Assembly: GCA_002498605.1 (NCBI GenBank)
Contig: DAHY01000004.1
Span: 1,342-13,834 of the forward strand
Direction of reading: 5' to 3'
DNA from: Methanomassiliicoccaceae archaeon UBA404
GTDB lineage: Archaea; Thermoplasmatota; Thermoplasmata; Methanomassiliicoccales; Methanomethylophilaceae
DNA length: 12,493 bases
Positions 6,621-12,493 of the stretch are shown here, one piece after another. The notes under the pieces are model-generated. The model saw only the letters and a list, made by a program, of their open reading frames with translations. It was not told the origin of the DNA and did not search any database. The position numbers and the translations under genes were made by a program. Position 1 is the stretch's first letter. Every line of letters starts with the position of its first letter.

Positions 6621-7013
6621 CTATTGGCAGGAACATTTTGATGATTGGAGATACATGAACGATTGAGGGGGACGGGTTATTCCGTATTCCTCAAGAGATA
6701 CGGGTACATCAAACTTCTTCACTTTGCCCAACTTGTAAGCTACCGCACAGGATGATTTTTCATAATATTTGTCAAAATGACTTTTCTCTATCCCGGCTCC
6801 GTCTTTTGTAATATCCCAGACCTTTTCGGGTTCGCCCTCTATCACTTTTTTAACGGAGACGCTGGCTACGACCTTCATAACCGGAGCGGTGGAATATATT
6901 ACAATCTCATTTACTGCTTTTTTGCACTTTACTTTTCGGAATTCATACTTTTTGGTTCCGTTGAGAATATTCTCCACATGCTCGGGATTGATCGATAATA
7001 AAATTCTTTTCAT
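6621..7013 (-). CDS. ASCH/PUA-like domain protein
   Basis: A 130-residue single-domain protein of the ASCH superfamily, a PUA-related fold proposed to bind RNA or modified nucleotides. Seen: KRILLSINPEHVENILNGTKKYEFRK at the N-terminus, split as the family beta strand plus the NGTKKYEFR motif (18-26), then IVIYSTAPVMKVVASV (37-52), a central helix-rich part, and PPQSFMYL (115-122) near the end, which archaeal ASCH proteins conserve. I chose the ATG at 7013, not an upstream one at 7094, because the family begins at this MKR segment. A TATA-like TATTATAG also lies about 23 bases before it, predicting a leaderless mRNA. It stops at TAG, followed two codons later by TAA. It is divergent from priL. 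The exact substrate is unknown. Confidence 0.8.
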   Translation of the reverse strand: MKRILLSINPEHVENILNGTKKYEFRKVKCKKAVNEIVIYSTAPVMKVVASVSVKKVIEGEPEKVWDITKDGAGIEKSHFDKYYEKSSCAVAYKLGKVKKFDVPVSLEEYGITRPPQSFMYLQSSKCSCQ

Positions 7014-7030
7014 GCCCCGTTCCATCCGTA

Positions 7031-7040
7031 TTCTATAATA
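7031..7040 (-). promoter_or_regulatory. TATA box of the ASCH gene
   Basis: The minus strand reads TATTATAGAA, centred about 23 bases before the ATG at 7013. It supports that start over the upstream in-frame ATGs at 7025 and 7094, which would lie too near or upstream of the promoter. Confidence 0.5.
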
Positions 7041-7122
7041 TGCATCGATTCGTTTATTTCCGTTCCGTAATATGGGAAACACCGACTGTTTCAAAAAGAA
7101 TTATGGAAATCTTAGTAAATTG

Positions 7123-7128
7123 TATATC
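7123..7128 (+). promoter_or_regulatory. TATA box of priL
   Basis: TATATC within AAATTGTATATCGTC, centred about 25 bases before the GTG at 7150. This spacing fits leaderless transcription starting at that GTG, and places the box inside the coding sequence that would be needed if the upstream ATG at 7072 were used. Confidence 0.5.
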
Positions 7129-7149
7129 GTCATCCTGCCATTTACGAAT

Positions 7150-8190
7150 GTGGACATTGCAACCGCCGCCAAATATCCGTTCCTGAAAGAAGCATCGGTT
7201 ATAGCGGAAGAAAACGGCGCAGACATCGAATCATTGATTTCTTCGGAATCTTATTCCGTTGCCAGAAACAGAGGATTGGAACGGGTATTGGATGCTCTTG
7301 AAGACAGCGAAGTTTCTTATCATTCCCTCATGAGCGAATTTGACTGTTTGATGGAGATTATGTCTTATCCTTATGCCAGAATGCTTGTGTCCTCCGTAAA
7401 CGACCGTTATCTCAACAGAAGATACGCTCTGGCGGAGTCCGTACGCATGAACGGACTTCTGATTCAGGATGATAATCAAACCGTTGCTCATGTTGCCGGA
7501 GAATTGAAAGTGAATGCGGTTGCCGACGATAACGGACTTAGGATGCATTTTTCCGATTATCTTAAATTTTCTTCCAGGATCAAAAGCAAAGACTGGAAAT
7601 TGATCAACACGGAAGTCGAAGACGGATATGTCATACTGAGTCCCAAGAAATTCGATCGTGTTTTACAGAACGCACTGCAGGACAGAATAGAATCCGAGCT
7701 TCCCCTCAATCTGCCGGAAACCTTCGCATCCTATCTCAAAGACGACGTAGAGAAGGTAACCAACGCTTTGAACGAACATAAGAGCAAATACAGTCCCACC
7801 GGGGGAGGTCCCATCGAACTGGAATATATGCCTCCCTGTATGAAAGCGATACTGGCACAGGCACACAACGGCATCAATCTGTCTCACAGCGCAAGGTTTG
7901 CACTGGTTTCTTTCCTTCACGCTCTGGGCATGGATTCGCTGCAGATTCTTACTTTGTTCTCGGAGTCTCCGGACTTTGACGAGTCGAAATCCGCGTACCA
8001 GATAAAACACATTACCGGCGAACTGACCGGTACCGACGGATACACCCCGCCGGAATGCTCAACAATGAAGACCCACGGTATATGCTACAACGAAGACAAT
8101 CTCTGCAAAAGCGAAAAGATGAATCATCCTTTAACGTACTACAGAATCAAATCCGGTACCGGGTGGAAAAAGGATGATAAGAAAGAGTGA
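7150..8190 (+). CDS. priL: DNA primase large subunit PriL
   Basis: The regulatory iron-sulphur subunit of the archaeal/eukaryotic-type primase, which works with catalytic PriS to lay primers at the replication fork. The N-terminal family signature AAKYPFLKEAS follows the start, then a helical domain. The C-terminal domain holds four cysteines expected to bind a 4Fe-4S cluster: in PPCMKAIL, PPECSTMKTHGIC (two) and EDNLCKSE, plus the conserved NHPLTYYRIKSG. From GTG 7150 the protein has 346 residues, normal for archaeal PriL. An in-frame ATG at 7072 would add 26 residues (start MGNTDCFKK) that do not resemble the family, and would overlap the promoter region of the divergent gene. I prefer the GTG because of the TATA spacing. 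The stop is 1 base from the stop of the convergent phosphatidyltransferase gene. Confidence 0.9.
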   Translation: MDIATAAKYPFLKEASVIAEENGADIESLISSESYSVARNRGLERVLDALEDSEVSYHSLMSEFDCLMEIMSYPYARMLVSSVNDRYLNRRYALAESVRMNGLLIQDDNQTVAHVAGELKVNAVADDNGLRMHFSDYLKFSSRIKSKDWKLINTEVEDGYVILSPKKFDRVLQNALQDRIESELPLNLPETFASYLKDDVEKVTNALNEHKSKYSPTGGGPIELEYMPPCMKAILAQAHNGINLSHSARFALVSFLHALGMDSLQILTLFSESPDFDESKSAYQIKHITGELTGTDGYTPPECSTMKTHGICYNEDNLCKSEKMNHPLTYYRIKSGTGWKKDDKKE

Positions 8191-8191
8191 T

Positions 8192-8839
8192 TTATTCTCT
8201 TTCTTCTTTTGTCATCGCGTTCCACGTAACTACGGCTCTCTGTATCGCCGTGATGTTACCGACTACGGCGAAGTAAAGAATCATTATTTCCAGCCAGGAC
8301 AACGTGAATCCGCCGATTGCCAGTATGCCGTAATCCGTGAAGGAACTCATTATGAATTGGATCAACGGAAATAATGTCATCAGAACCACGCGGTCCGCAC
8401 GGCCCAGTAACCCCGCGTACAAACGGGGAGCGCCCACGGCCTGCGCCTGTGTTCCCATGTACGATGTTAACAGAACACCGACCAGTGCCGCCATACCCAG
8501 ATAAGGATTGCACCATCCGCTTACCGCCACGCCCCCTATCATGAGGACGTCTGCGTATCTGTCAAAGACGTGATCCAAATAGTCGCCTTTTTTGGAAGCT
8601 TTTCCCGCAAGTTTGGCAACCTTTCCGTCCAACGCATCGAAATAGCCGGAAATTATCACCAAAATTGCACCGGGGATCAATAACCAAATGCTGTTGAAAC
8701 TTTGATACAGCACTATACCTGCGATAAGTGCCAGTATCAGTGCCGCCCAAGAAATATAGTTGGGATTGACATTAATCATTTTTTTGGCAACCGGTGTCAA
8801 TGCAAATTCGGCTTTGTCTCTCTGCGCGTCTAGAACCAT
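8192..8839 (-). CDS. CDP-alcohol phosphatidyltransferase (archaetidylinositol-phosphate synthase-like)
   Basis: An integral membrane enzyme that transfers an alcohol phosphate onto a CDP-activated ether lipid, making polar head groups of the archaeal membrane. From the chosen start it has 215 residues with about six hydrophobic segments. The class signature D..DG..A...G...D...D is present: D68, D71, G72, A75, then G85, D89, D93 (DALDGKVAK and KGDYLDHVFD). Lys76 replaces the usual Arg after Ala. TSYMGTQAQAVGAPRLYAG resembles archaeal members annotated as archaetidylinositol-phosphate synthase; the exact alcohol is not certain. I chose the ATG at 8839 (MVLDAQRDKAEF). The one at 8860 adds seven residues and a longer overlap. 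It overlaps the preceding gene by about 10 bases and is the last gene of the operon. Confidence 0.85.
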   Translation of the reverse strand: MVLDAQRDKAEFALTPVAKKMINVNPNYISWAALILALIAGIVLYQSFNSIWLLIPGAILVIISGYFDALDGKVAKLAGKASKKGDYLDHVFDRYADVLMIGGVAVSGWCNPYLGMAALVGVLLTSYMGTQAQAVGAPRLYAGLLGRADRVVLMTLFPLIQFIMSSFTDYGILAIGGFTLSWLEIMILYFAVVGNITAIQRAVVTWNAMTKEERE

Positions 8840-9357
8840 TCTTCCATTTCCCCTGTCCAATCAACCTTTCCGGGTCTGTAGTCTCCTTGATTCTTCTCGA
8901 TATCGATTATCGATTCAAACAATTCGTCAACGGTCCGTGATGTACTGTCTAGTTCATAAACGGGTATGTCCGATGAAACGGATTCGCAAAGTATAACGTC
9001 AAGTATCTCCGCCTGAACATTTTCTTTGACTTTACTTTCGGAATAATTTCTTTTTTCCAAACGTTTTGCCAAAACCTTCGGGGAACATCTCAGAACGATT
9101 ATCTTCGATGATTCCAGGAAATGTGAAAGGTGTCCTTCCGCGTAATACGGTGTGCCGGCATCACGGTATTCTTTCAGGGCTTCGTTCAACTTATCGGTAT
9201 CCACATCGTAAGAATCGCGGTCTTCGTCGTATTCGTCAAGCAGTCCGTTTTCTTTGATGAACTCATTCAGAAATATTACGTTCCTTCCCGATTCCCCGAG
9301 TTTCTTTCCGAGTTCGGTTTTACCCGTGCCGGGCGTTCCTGTTATGGCTATTAACAT
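8830..9357 (-). CDS. Fap7/hCINAP-type adenylate kinase-like NTPase
   Basis: A 175-residue P-loop protein of the archaeal Fap7 family, reported elsewhere to have ATPase/adenylate kinase activity and to act in small ribosomal subunit maturation. Walker A GTPGTGKT is at 7-14. YYAEGHLSHF at 71-80 is the family's equivalent of the switch region, RCSPKVLAKRLEKRNYSESK at 90-109 matches the lid and base-binding segment, and the C-terminus has PGKVDWTGEMEEW, a family hallmark. It begins 1 base after the PfkB-kinase stop and overlaps the phosphatidyltransferase gene, indicating translational coupling. It ends in TAG; if this genome decodes TAG as pyrrolysine, 11 extra codons would follow before the next stop. 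Confidence 0.9.
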   Translation of the reverse strand: MLIAITGTPGTGKTELGKKLGESGRNVIFLNEFIKENGLLDEYDEDRDSYDVDTDKLNEALKEYRDAGTPYYAEGHLSHFLESSKIIVLRCSPKVLAKRLEKRNYSESKVKENVQAEILDVILCESVSSDIPVYELDSTSRTVDELFESIIDIEKNQGDYRPGKVDWTGEMEEWF

Positions 9358-9358
9358 A

Positions 9359-10276
9359 TCATGCCTTCGGGAAATGTTCCTTGGCCCGTTCGTAAGCCTG
9401 TTCCCATGTGGGTATGTTGGACATCGCGCCGCTCTTTTCCACGGTGAACGAAGCCACCGCGGAAGCGACTATCAATGATTCTTCGTAACTCAGACCTCTG
9501 TACAATCCCGCGTAGAACCCCGCGCGGTACGAATCTCCGGCTCCGGTGGCGTCAACGGCTTTGTTTCCGGTTACCAACGGAATTTTTACTTCTTTTCCGT
9601 TTATGTACGCAATGCTTCCTTCGTTTCCCTCGGTACATACCGCCAGTTCTTTTCCCGTGTCTCCGATGGATTTCAATCCGAGATGTTTCATCAGGGATTC
9701 GGCTTCGTATCTGTTGGAAAAAACATAATCGGAATACTTCATGGCTTCCGAAAGATTAACGCTGTTCCAGAGACGGTGGACTTCCTGTGCCGGATCTATC
9801 GCAATCTTAATCTTCGGATTTTTTATCTTTTTCATCAACGAAACGTAATATTCCGGCTCTCCCGTACAAAAATGGACGTAATCGGATTGGGATGCCATCT
9901 TTGTCATCTCTATTCCGATTTCCGTGGCGTATCCCTGCGGGCCCTGGAAAAACAGAACTTTCTGATCGAGTTTGGAATCGTTGACAACGATTGCCGTCGA
10001 CGTATCCCATCCGTCAACGGGAATAAAATCGTCCATAATCACTCCCGATTCTTTTATCATATCGTAAAATTCGGAAGGAAGATCTTTTCCCACCAGCGCG
10101 CAGAGCGCGGTGGGCACCCCCAGTTTGGCGGCGTTTATCGCGATGTTGGCTCCGGTGCCTCCAAGGAAGGTTTTCTTTGAAGTTATGTCAACGGTTGTGT
10201 TGAGTCTGGGAAACTCCTCCACCGTCACGATGCTGTCAACGGTGACATGACCGTAGACGGAGAGGAAGGGCTTCAT
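9359..10276 (-). CDS. PfkB-family carbohydrate/nucleoside kinase
   Basis: A 305-residue ribokinase-like kinase that phosphorylates a sugar or nucleoside from ATP. The first PfkB signature is GGTGANIAINAAKLG (39-53). The second is DATGAGDSYRAGF (242-254), with the catalytic base Asp248 and the anion-hole GAGD. SNRYEAE at 187-193 and CTEGNEGSIAY at 214-224 are also typical. The ATG overlaps the stop of the upstream homocysteine hydrolase gene by 4 bases (ATGA). Archaeal PfkB relatives include nucleoside kinases that accept inosine, guanosine or adenosine. Next to a hydrolase that releases adenosine or inosine, a nucleoside kinase role is the best guess, but fructose or ribose kinases look similar. 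Confidence 0.85.
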   Translation of the reverse strand: MKPFLSVYGHVTVDSIVTVEEFPRLNTTVDITSKKTFLGGTGANIAINAAKLGVPTALCALVGKDLPSEFYDMIKESGVIMDDFIPVDGWDTSTAIVVNDSKLDQKVLFFQGPQGYATEIGIEMTKMASQSDYVHFCTGEPEYYVSLMKKIKNPKIKIAIDPAQEVHRLWNSVNLSEAMKYSDYVFSNRYEAESLMKHLGLKSIGDTGKELAVCTEGNEGSIAYINGKEVKIPLVTGNKAVDATGAGDSYRAGFYAGLYRGLSYEESLIVASAVASFTVEKSGAMSNIPTWEQAYERAKEHFPKA

Positions 10277-11517
10277 TGAGTTCCGGCCTCCCAGCCGCCC
10301 AGATATTTCTTCTGTTTATCCGTCAGAGAATCGGTTTCGATTCCCATTACCGCCAATTTTGTTTCGGCTATCATTCTGTCGATTTCGTTGGGCACAGTGT
10401 AAACTTTGTTTTCCATCTCGTCGCGGTGTTTGACAAGATATTCTATGCTCAGTGCCTGAACGGCGAAGCTCATGTCCATGATTTCCGCGGGATGGCCCTG
10501 ACCCGCCGCCAGATTCATCAGACGACCGTCGGATATTATGTTGAGACGGCGCCCGTCGGGCATGGTGTATTCGGTGATGTGTTCCCTGACTCTGCGGCTG
10601 GACGAAGCCATTCTCTTCAGATCTTCGATGTTGATTTCGTTGTCAAAGTGTCCGACATTGCCCATGATGCAACCGTTTTTCATGTTCTTGAAATCCTCTT
10701 CGGAAAGAACGTCGTTGCATCCCGTGACGGTAAAAACGATATCCGCCGTCTTTACGGCCTCGGACATCTTCTTGACCTGGAATCCGTCCATGACGGCTTC
10801 GATCGCTTTGATCGGATCCACTTCGGTGACCGTGACGATGGCGCCCATTCCTTTGGCTCTCATAGCCACGCCTTTGCCGCACCAGCCGTAACCTCCCACG
10901 ACGAGGTTCTTTCCCGCTATGATGAGATTGGTGGCCACCATCCATCCTTCGAAGGTGGATTGTCCGGTGCCGTAACGGTTGTCGAAGAGATACTTCATCT
11001 TCGCGTTGTTCACGGCCATAACCGGGAACATAAGTTTTCCTTCTTCTTCCATGGCGGTCACACGAAGAACGCCGGTTGTGGTTTCTTCGTTTGCGCCTTT
11101 GATGTTCTTAAGGACGTCTTTGCGGTTTGTGTGCAGCATCGCAATCAAATCCGCTCCGTCGTCTATGACATAATCGGGAGCCATGTTCAGAACGCTGTTG
11201 AGGTTTGTACAGTACTCGTCGGGAGTCTCCCCTTTCTTGGCGTACACGTTCAAACCGTACTCTTCTTTCAGTGCACGGGCAACCGAGTTGTCCGTGGACA
11301 AAGGATTGCAGCTTGCCAGTCTTATCTCCGCACCGGCTTCGGACAATGCAATAGCCAGTATTCCGGTTTTGGCTTCGGTGTGCAGAGCCATTCCGACCTT
11401 CAGTCCTTTGAGGGGTTTCTCGTCTATGAAGCGTTTTCTCAGTGCCTGCATAACCGGCATGTGTTCCGCCGCCCAATGTAATCTCAGTATTCCCTGTTCC
11501 AATTCATCCATTTTCAT
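10273..11517 (-). CDS. ahcY: S-adenosylhomocysteine (or S-inosylhomocysteine) hydrolase
   Basis: NAD-dependent removal of the methyl-transfer by-product S-adenosylhomocysteine to homocysteine plus adenosine; in some methanogens the substrate is S-inosylhomocysteine after deamination. It has 414 residues, the shorter archaeal/Thermotoga length. Seen: HTEAKTG (46-52) of the substrate pocket, DDGADL (119-124), EETTTGVLR (144-152), NNAKMKYLFDNRYGTGQS (170-187) carrying catalytic Lys and Asp, and the NAD Rossmann loop GGYGWCGKGVAMRAKGMGA (208-226). GNVGHFDNEI (286-295) and NLAAGQGHPAEIMDMSF (335-351) also match. The tail DKQKKYLGGWEAGT is of the archaeal type. The start ATG overlaps the stop of the upstream gene by 4 bases. 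A Met two codons later is possible but less likely given the ATGA overlap. Confidence 0.95.
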   Translation of the reverse strand: MKMDELEQGILRLHWAAEHMPVMQALRKRFIDEKPLKGLKVGMALHTEAKTGILAIALSEAGAEIRLASCNPLSTDNSVARALKEEYGLNVYAKKGETPDEYCTNLNSVLNMAPDYVIDDGADLIAMLHTNRKDVLKNIKGANEETTTGVLRVTAMEEEGKLMFPVMAVNNAKMKYLFDNRYGTGQSTFEGWMVATNLIIAGKNLVVGGYGWCGKGVAMRAKGMGAIVTVTEVDPIKAIEAVMDGFQVKKMSEAVKTADIVFTVTGCNDVLSEEDFKNMKNGCIMGNVGHFDNEINIEDLKRMASSSRRVREHITEYTMPDGRRLNIISDGRLMNLAAGQGHPAEIMDMSFAVQALSIEYLVKHRDEMENKVYTVPNEIDRMIAETKLAVMGIETDSLTDKQKKYLGGWEAGTQ

Positions 11518-12269
11518 GCCTCTTTTTGAAATTCATTCTTTAATATGAAACAAATAATGTTGATTGTTTCCTGTCTTGTTTGTGAATTATCGTACGTATT
11601 TATCGTTTCGATGATATATTCTTCGTTGCCTTTCATTTTGATTGCGAATTTACGGATATTCTCCAGCGCCCGGCTTATGTCGTCCGATATCGAGACGGTT
11701 GCAGTTTTCGATGTTCTGGATATGGGGTTTAAATCGATTGATATCACGGTTTTGCCCATATCGACCAAGGCTTCGGCCCGGTCTCCGTCTTCAATCGGAA
11801 CCAGGATAACATCGCTGTCAAAAATTCCTTCTTTCGTGCATAACGCACGGTCCGAGGATAAACCGGGTATTCTCGCGTCCGGTTTCCGCCCGAGAACGTT
11901 TTCCGCGCCTTCGTCTTCCATAAACCGGATAATCGTGTTCATCCGTTCTTCGGTTCTGTGAAATATATTGACTTCTATTTTTGCATTGATTTCCTGTGCC
12001 AGTACGGATATTTCTTTGGGACATAATGCCGCAGTATTCCCGTTTACACAGATAACGGGATTTTTTGCATTCAGTAAAAATGCCGCGGCGGCTTCTTCGG
12101 CTTTCAGCGCAGGCTCGACGGACTTCTCGTCCATAAGGTAATCAAAAGCCTCCCCTCTGCCGTGGGATATCAATCCCGTGGGATCCACAATACCCCGTTC
12201 AACCATATCCTTAAGCTTCTCTCTTCTCATAAGAGACTCGTATCTCGGGTGGTCTTTGGGTATAGTCAT
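11514..12269 (-). CDS. 4-phosphopantoate--beta-alanine ligase (phosphopantothenate synthetase)
   Basis: The archaeal route to coenzyme A: joins 4-phosphopantoate and beta-alanine with ATP to give 4'-phosphopantothenate, replacing bacterial PanC plus pantothenate kinase steps. It has 251 residues, usual for the DUF137 family. Seen: IPKDHPRYESLMRREKL near the N-terminus, LISHGRGEAFDY (33-44), VNGNTAALCP (75-84), IEVNIFHRTEERM (98-110), LVPIEDGDRAEALVDMGKTV (156-175), and ISIDLNPISRTSKTA (176-190), all conserved in the family. It is the promoter-proximal gene of a five-gene operon and faces the trmJ-like gene. No Shine-Dalgarno site is obvious. The partner pantoate kinase is not in this window. 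Confidence 0.92.
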   Translation of the reverse strand: MTIPKDHPRYESLMRREKLKDMVERGIVDPTGLISHGRGEAFDYLMDEKSVEPALKAEEAAAAFLLNAKNPVICVNGNTAALCPKEISVLAQEINAKIEVNIFHRTEERMNTIIRFMEDEGAENVLGRKPDARIPGLSSDRALCTKEGIFDSDVILVPIEDGDRAEALVDMGKTVISIDLNPISRTSKTATVSISDDISRALENIRKFAIKMKGNEEYIIETINTYDNSQTRQETINIICFILKNEFQKEA

Positions 12270-12311
12270 ATTGGAACAAACAAGTACGACAACTGATTTA
12301 AGGACTATTGT

Positions 12312-12323
12312 TAAGTATAAATT
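12312..12323. promoter_or_regulatory. Shared TATA element between divergent operons
   Basis: TAAGTATAAATT is nearly symmetrical and TATA-like on both strands. On the plus strand its centre is about 23 bases before the TrmJ-like ATG at 12341 (leaderless). On the minus strand (AATTTATACTTA) it would start transcription about 20-25 bases before the ATG at 12269. The 71-base gap between the two genes holds no other clear candidate except CCTTAAATC on the minus strand. Confidence 0.45.
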
Positions 12324-12340
12324 TCATCTACGGGAAACAG

Positions 12341-12493
12341 ATGCCTGAAATACGGATAGTGCTGGTGGGGTCCAAGTTCGAAGGAAACGTAGGAGCTGTT
12401 GCCAGAGCTATGTCCAATTTCGGTTTTGAAGAACTGTATCTCGTTAATCCCTGCGAACTCGGGGACGATGCGTACAGAAGAGCAAAACACGGT
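12341..12493 (+). CDS. trmJ: TrmJ-like SPOUT RNA methyltransferase, N-terminal part
   Basis: The first 51 codons of a SpoU/TrmH-type methyltransferase, cut by the window end. The reading is MPEIRIVLVGSKFEG, then NVGAVARAMSNFGFEELYLV and NPCELGDDAYRRAKHG. The NVGAVAR motif and the F..LYLVNP strand are typical of archaeal TrmJ, which methylates the 2'-O of tRNA position 32. The family call is strong, the exact target less so. It is divergent from the phosphopantothenate synthetase operon and probably leaderless, with a TATA box at the usual spacing. Confidence 0.8.
   Translation, partial: MPEIRIVLVGSKFEGNVGAVARAMSNFGFEELYLVNPCELGDDAYRRAKHG

Noticed and set aside
7014..7094. N-terminal extension of the ASCH protein from ATG 7094
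   Set aside because: The family begins at the later MKRILLSI segment, and the TATA box lies between the two starts.
7072..7149. N-terminal extension of PriL from ATG 7072
   Set aside because: The added residues do not match the family and would span the TATA box and the divergent gene's upstream region.
10276..11481. Long plus-strand open frame of 401 codons opposite the homocysteine hydrolase
   Set aside because: It is the antisense shadow of a strongly conserved gene; its translation is rich in His, Phe and Val with no family resemblance.
1..12493. CRISPR arrays, tRNA or rRNA genes
   Set aside because: No regularly spaced repeats and no tRNA or rRNA landmarks were found by eye on either strand.

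Overview
The window looks like archaeal chromosome, most likely a methanogen-type Thermoplasmatota of the gut or sediment Methanomassiliicoccales kind. That placement is an inference from gene content. Archaea-specific genes present are the large primase subunit PriL, phosphopantothenate synthetase (DUF137), an archaeal Fap7/adenylate-kinase-like NTPase, a CDP-alcohol phosphatidyltransferase of archaeal ether-lipid type, and an archaeal TrmJ-like RNA methyltransferase. Several start codons sit about 23-27 bases from a TATA box, which suggests leaderless transcripts. A surface protein with BspA-type leucine-rich repeats, FN3 and InlB-type modules resembles proteins known from host-associated members of that order.

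Bases 1-1756 are a decayed accessory region, mostly readable only on the minus strand. It holds (i) the broken 5' part of a two-domain Rossmann plus TylF-type methyltransferase gene, (ii) a 143-residue unknown protein, and (iii) a heavily mutated gene for a ThsB/MTH538-type TIR-like domain. Reconstructing the two broken genes requires several frame changes, most at seven-base homopolymers, and stops where tryptophan is expected. A 19-bp perfect inverted repeat covers the start codon of the 143-residue gene. No such lesions are apparent in the rest of the window.

Bases 1757-4959 carry the 720-residue membrane-anchored surface protein and a RmlA-type glucose-1-phosphate nucleotidyltransferase, both on the minus strand. 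The latter makes nucleotide-sugar precursors for surface glycans.

Bases 5059-8190 carry a malic enzyme (minus) with a strong Shine-Dalgarno site, a perfect 21-bp palindrome in its leader and a hairpin just after its stop. An ASCH-domain protein (minus) and PriL (plus) follow, divergently transcribed from closely packed promoters.

Bases 8192-12269 are one tight minus-strand operon, in transcription order: phosphopantothenate synthetase, S-adenosyl(or S-inosyl)homocysteine hydrolase, PfkB-family kinase, Fap7-like NTPase, CDP-alcohol phosphatidyltransferase. The genes overlap by 4 bases twice, are separated by 1 base once, and overlap by about 10 bases once. The hydrolase releases a nucleoside that the neighbouring kinase could phosphorylate, so the middle of the operon looks like a methyl-cycle and nucleoside-salvage pair. 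A TrmJ-like gene starts divergently at 12341 and runs off the window.
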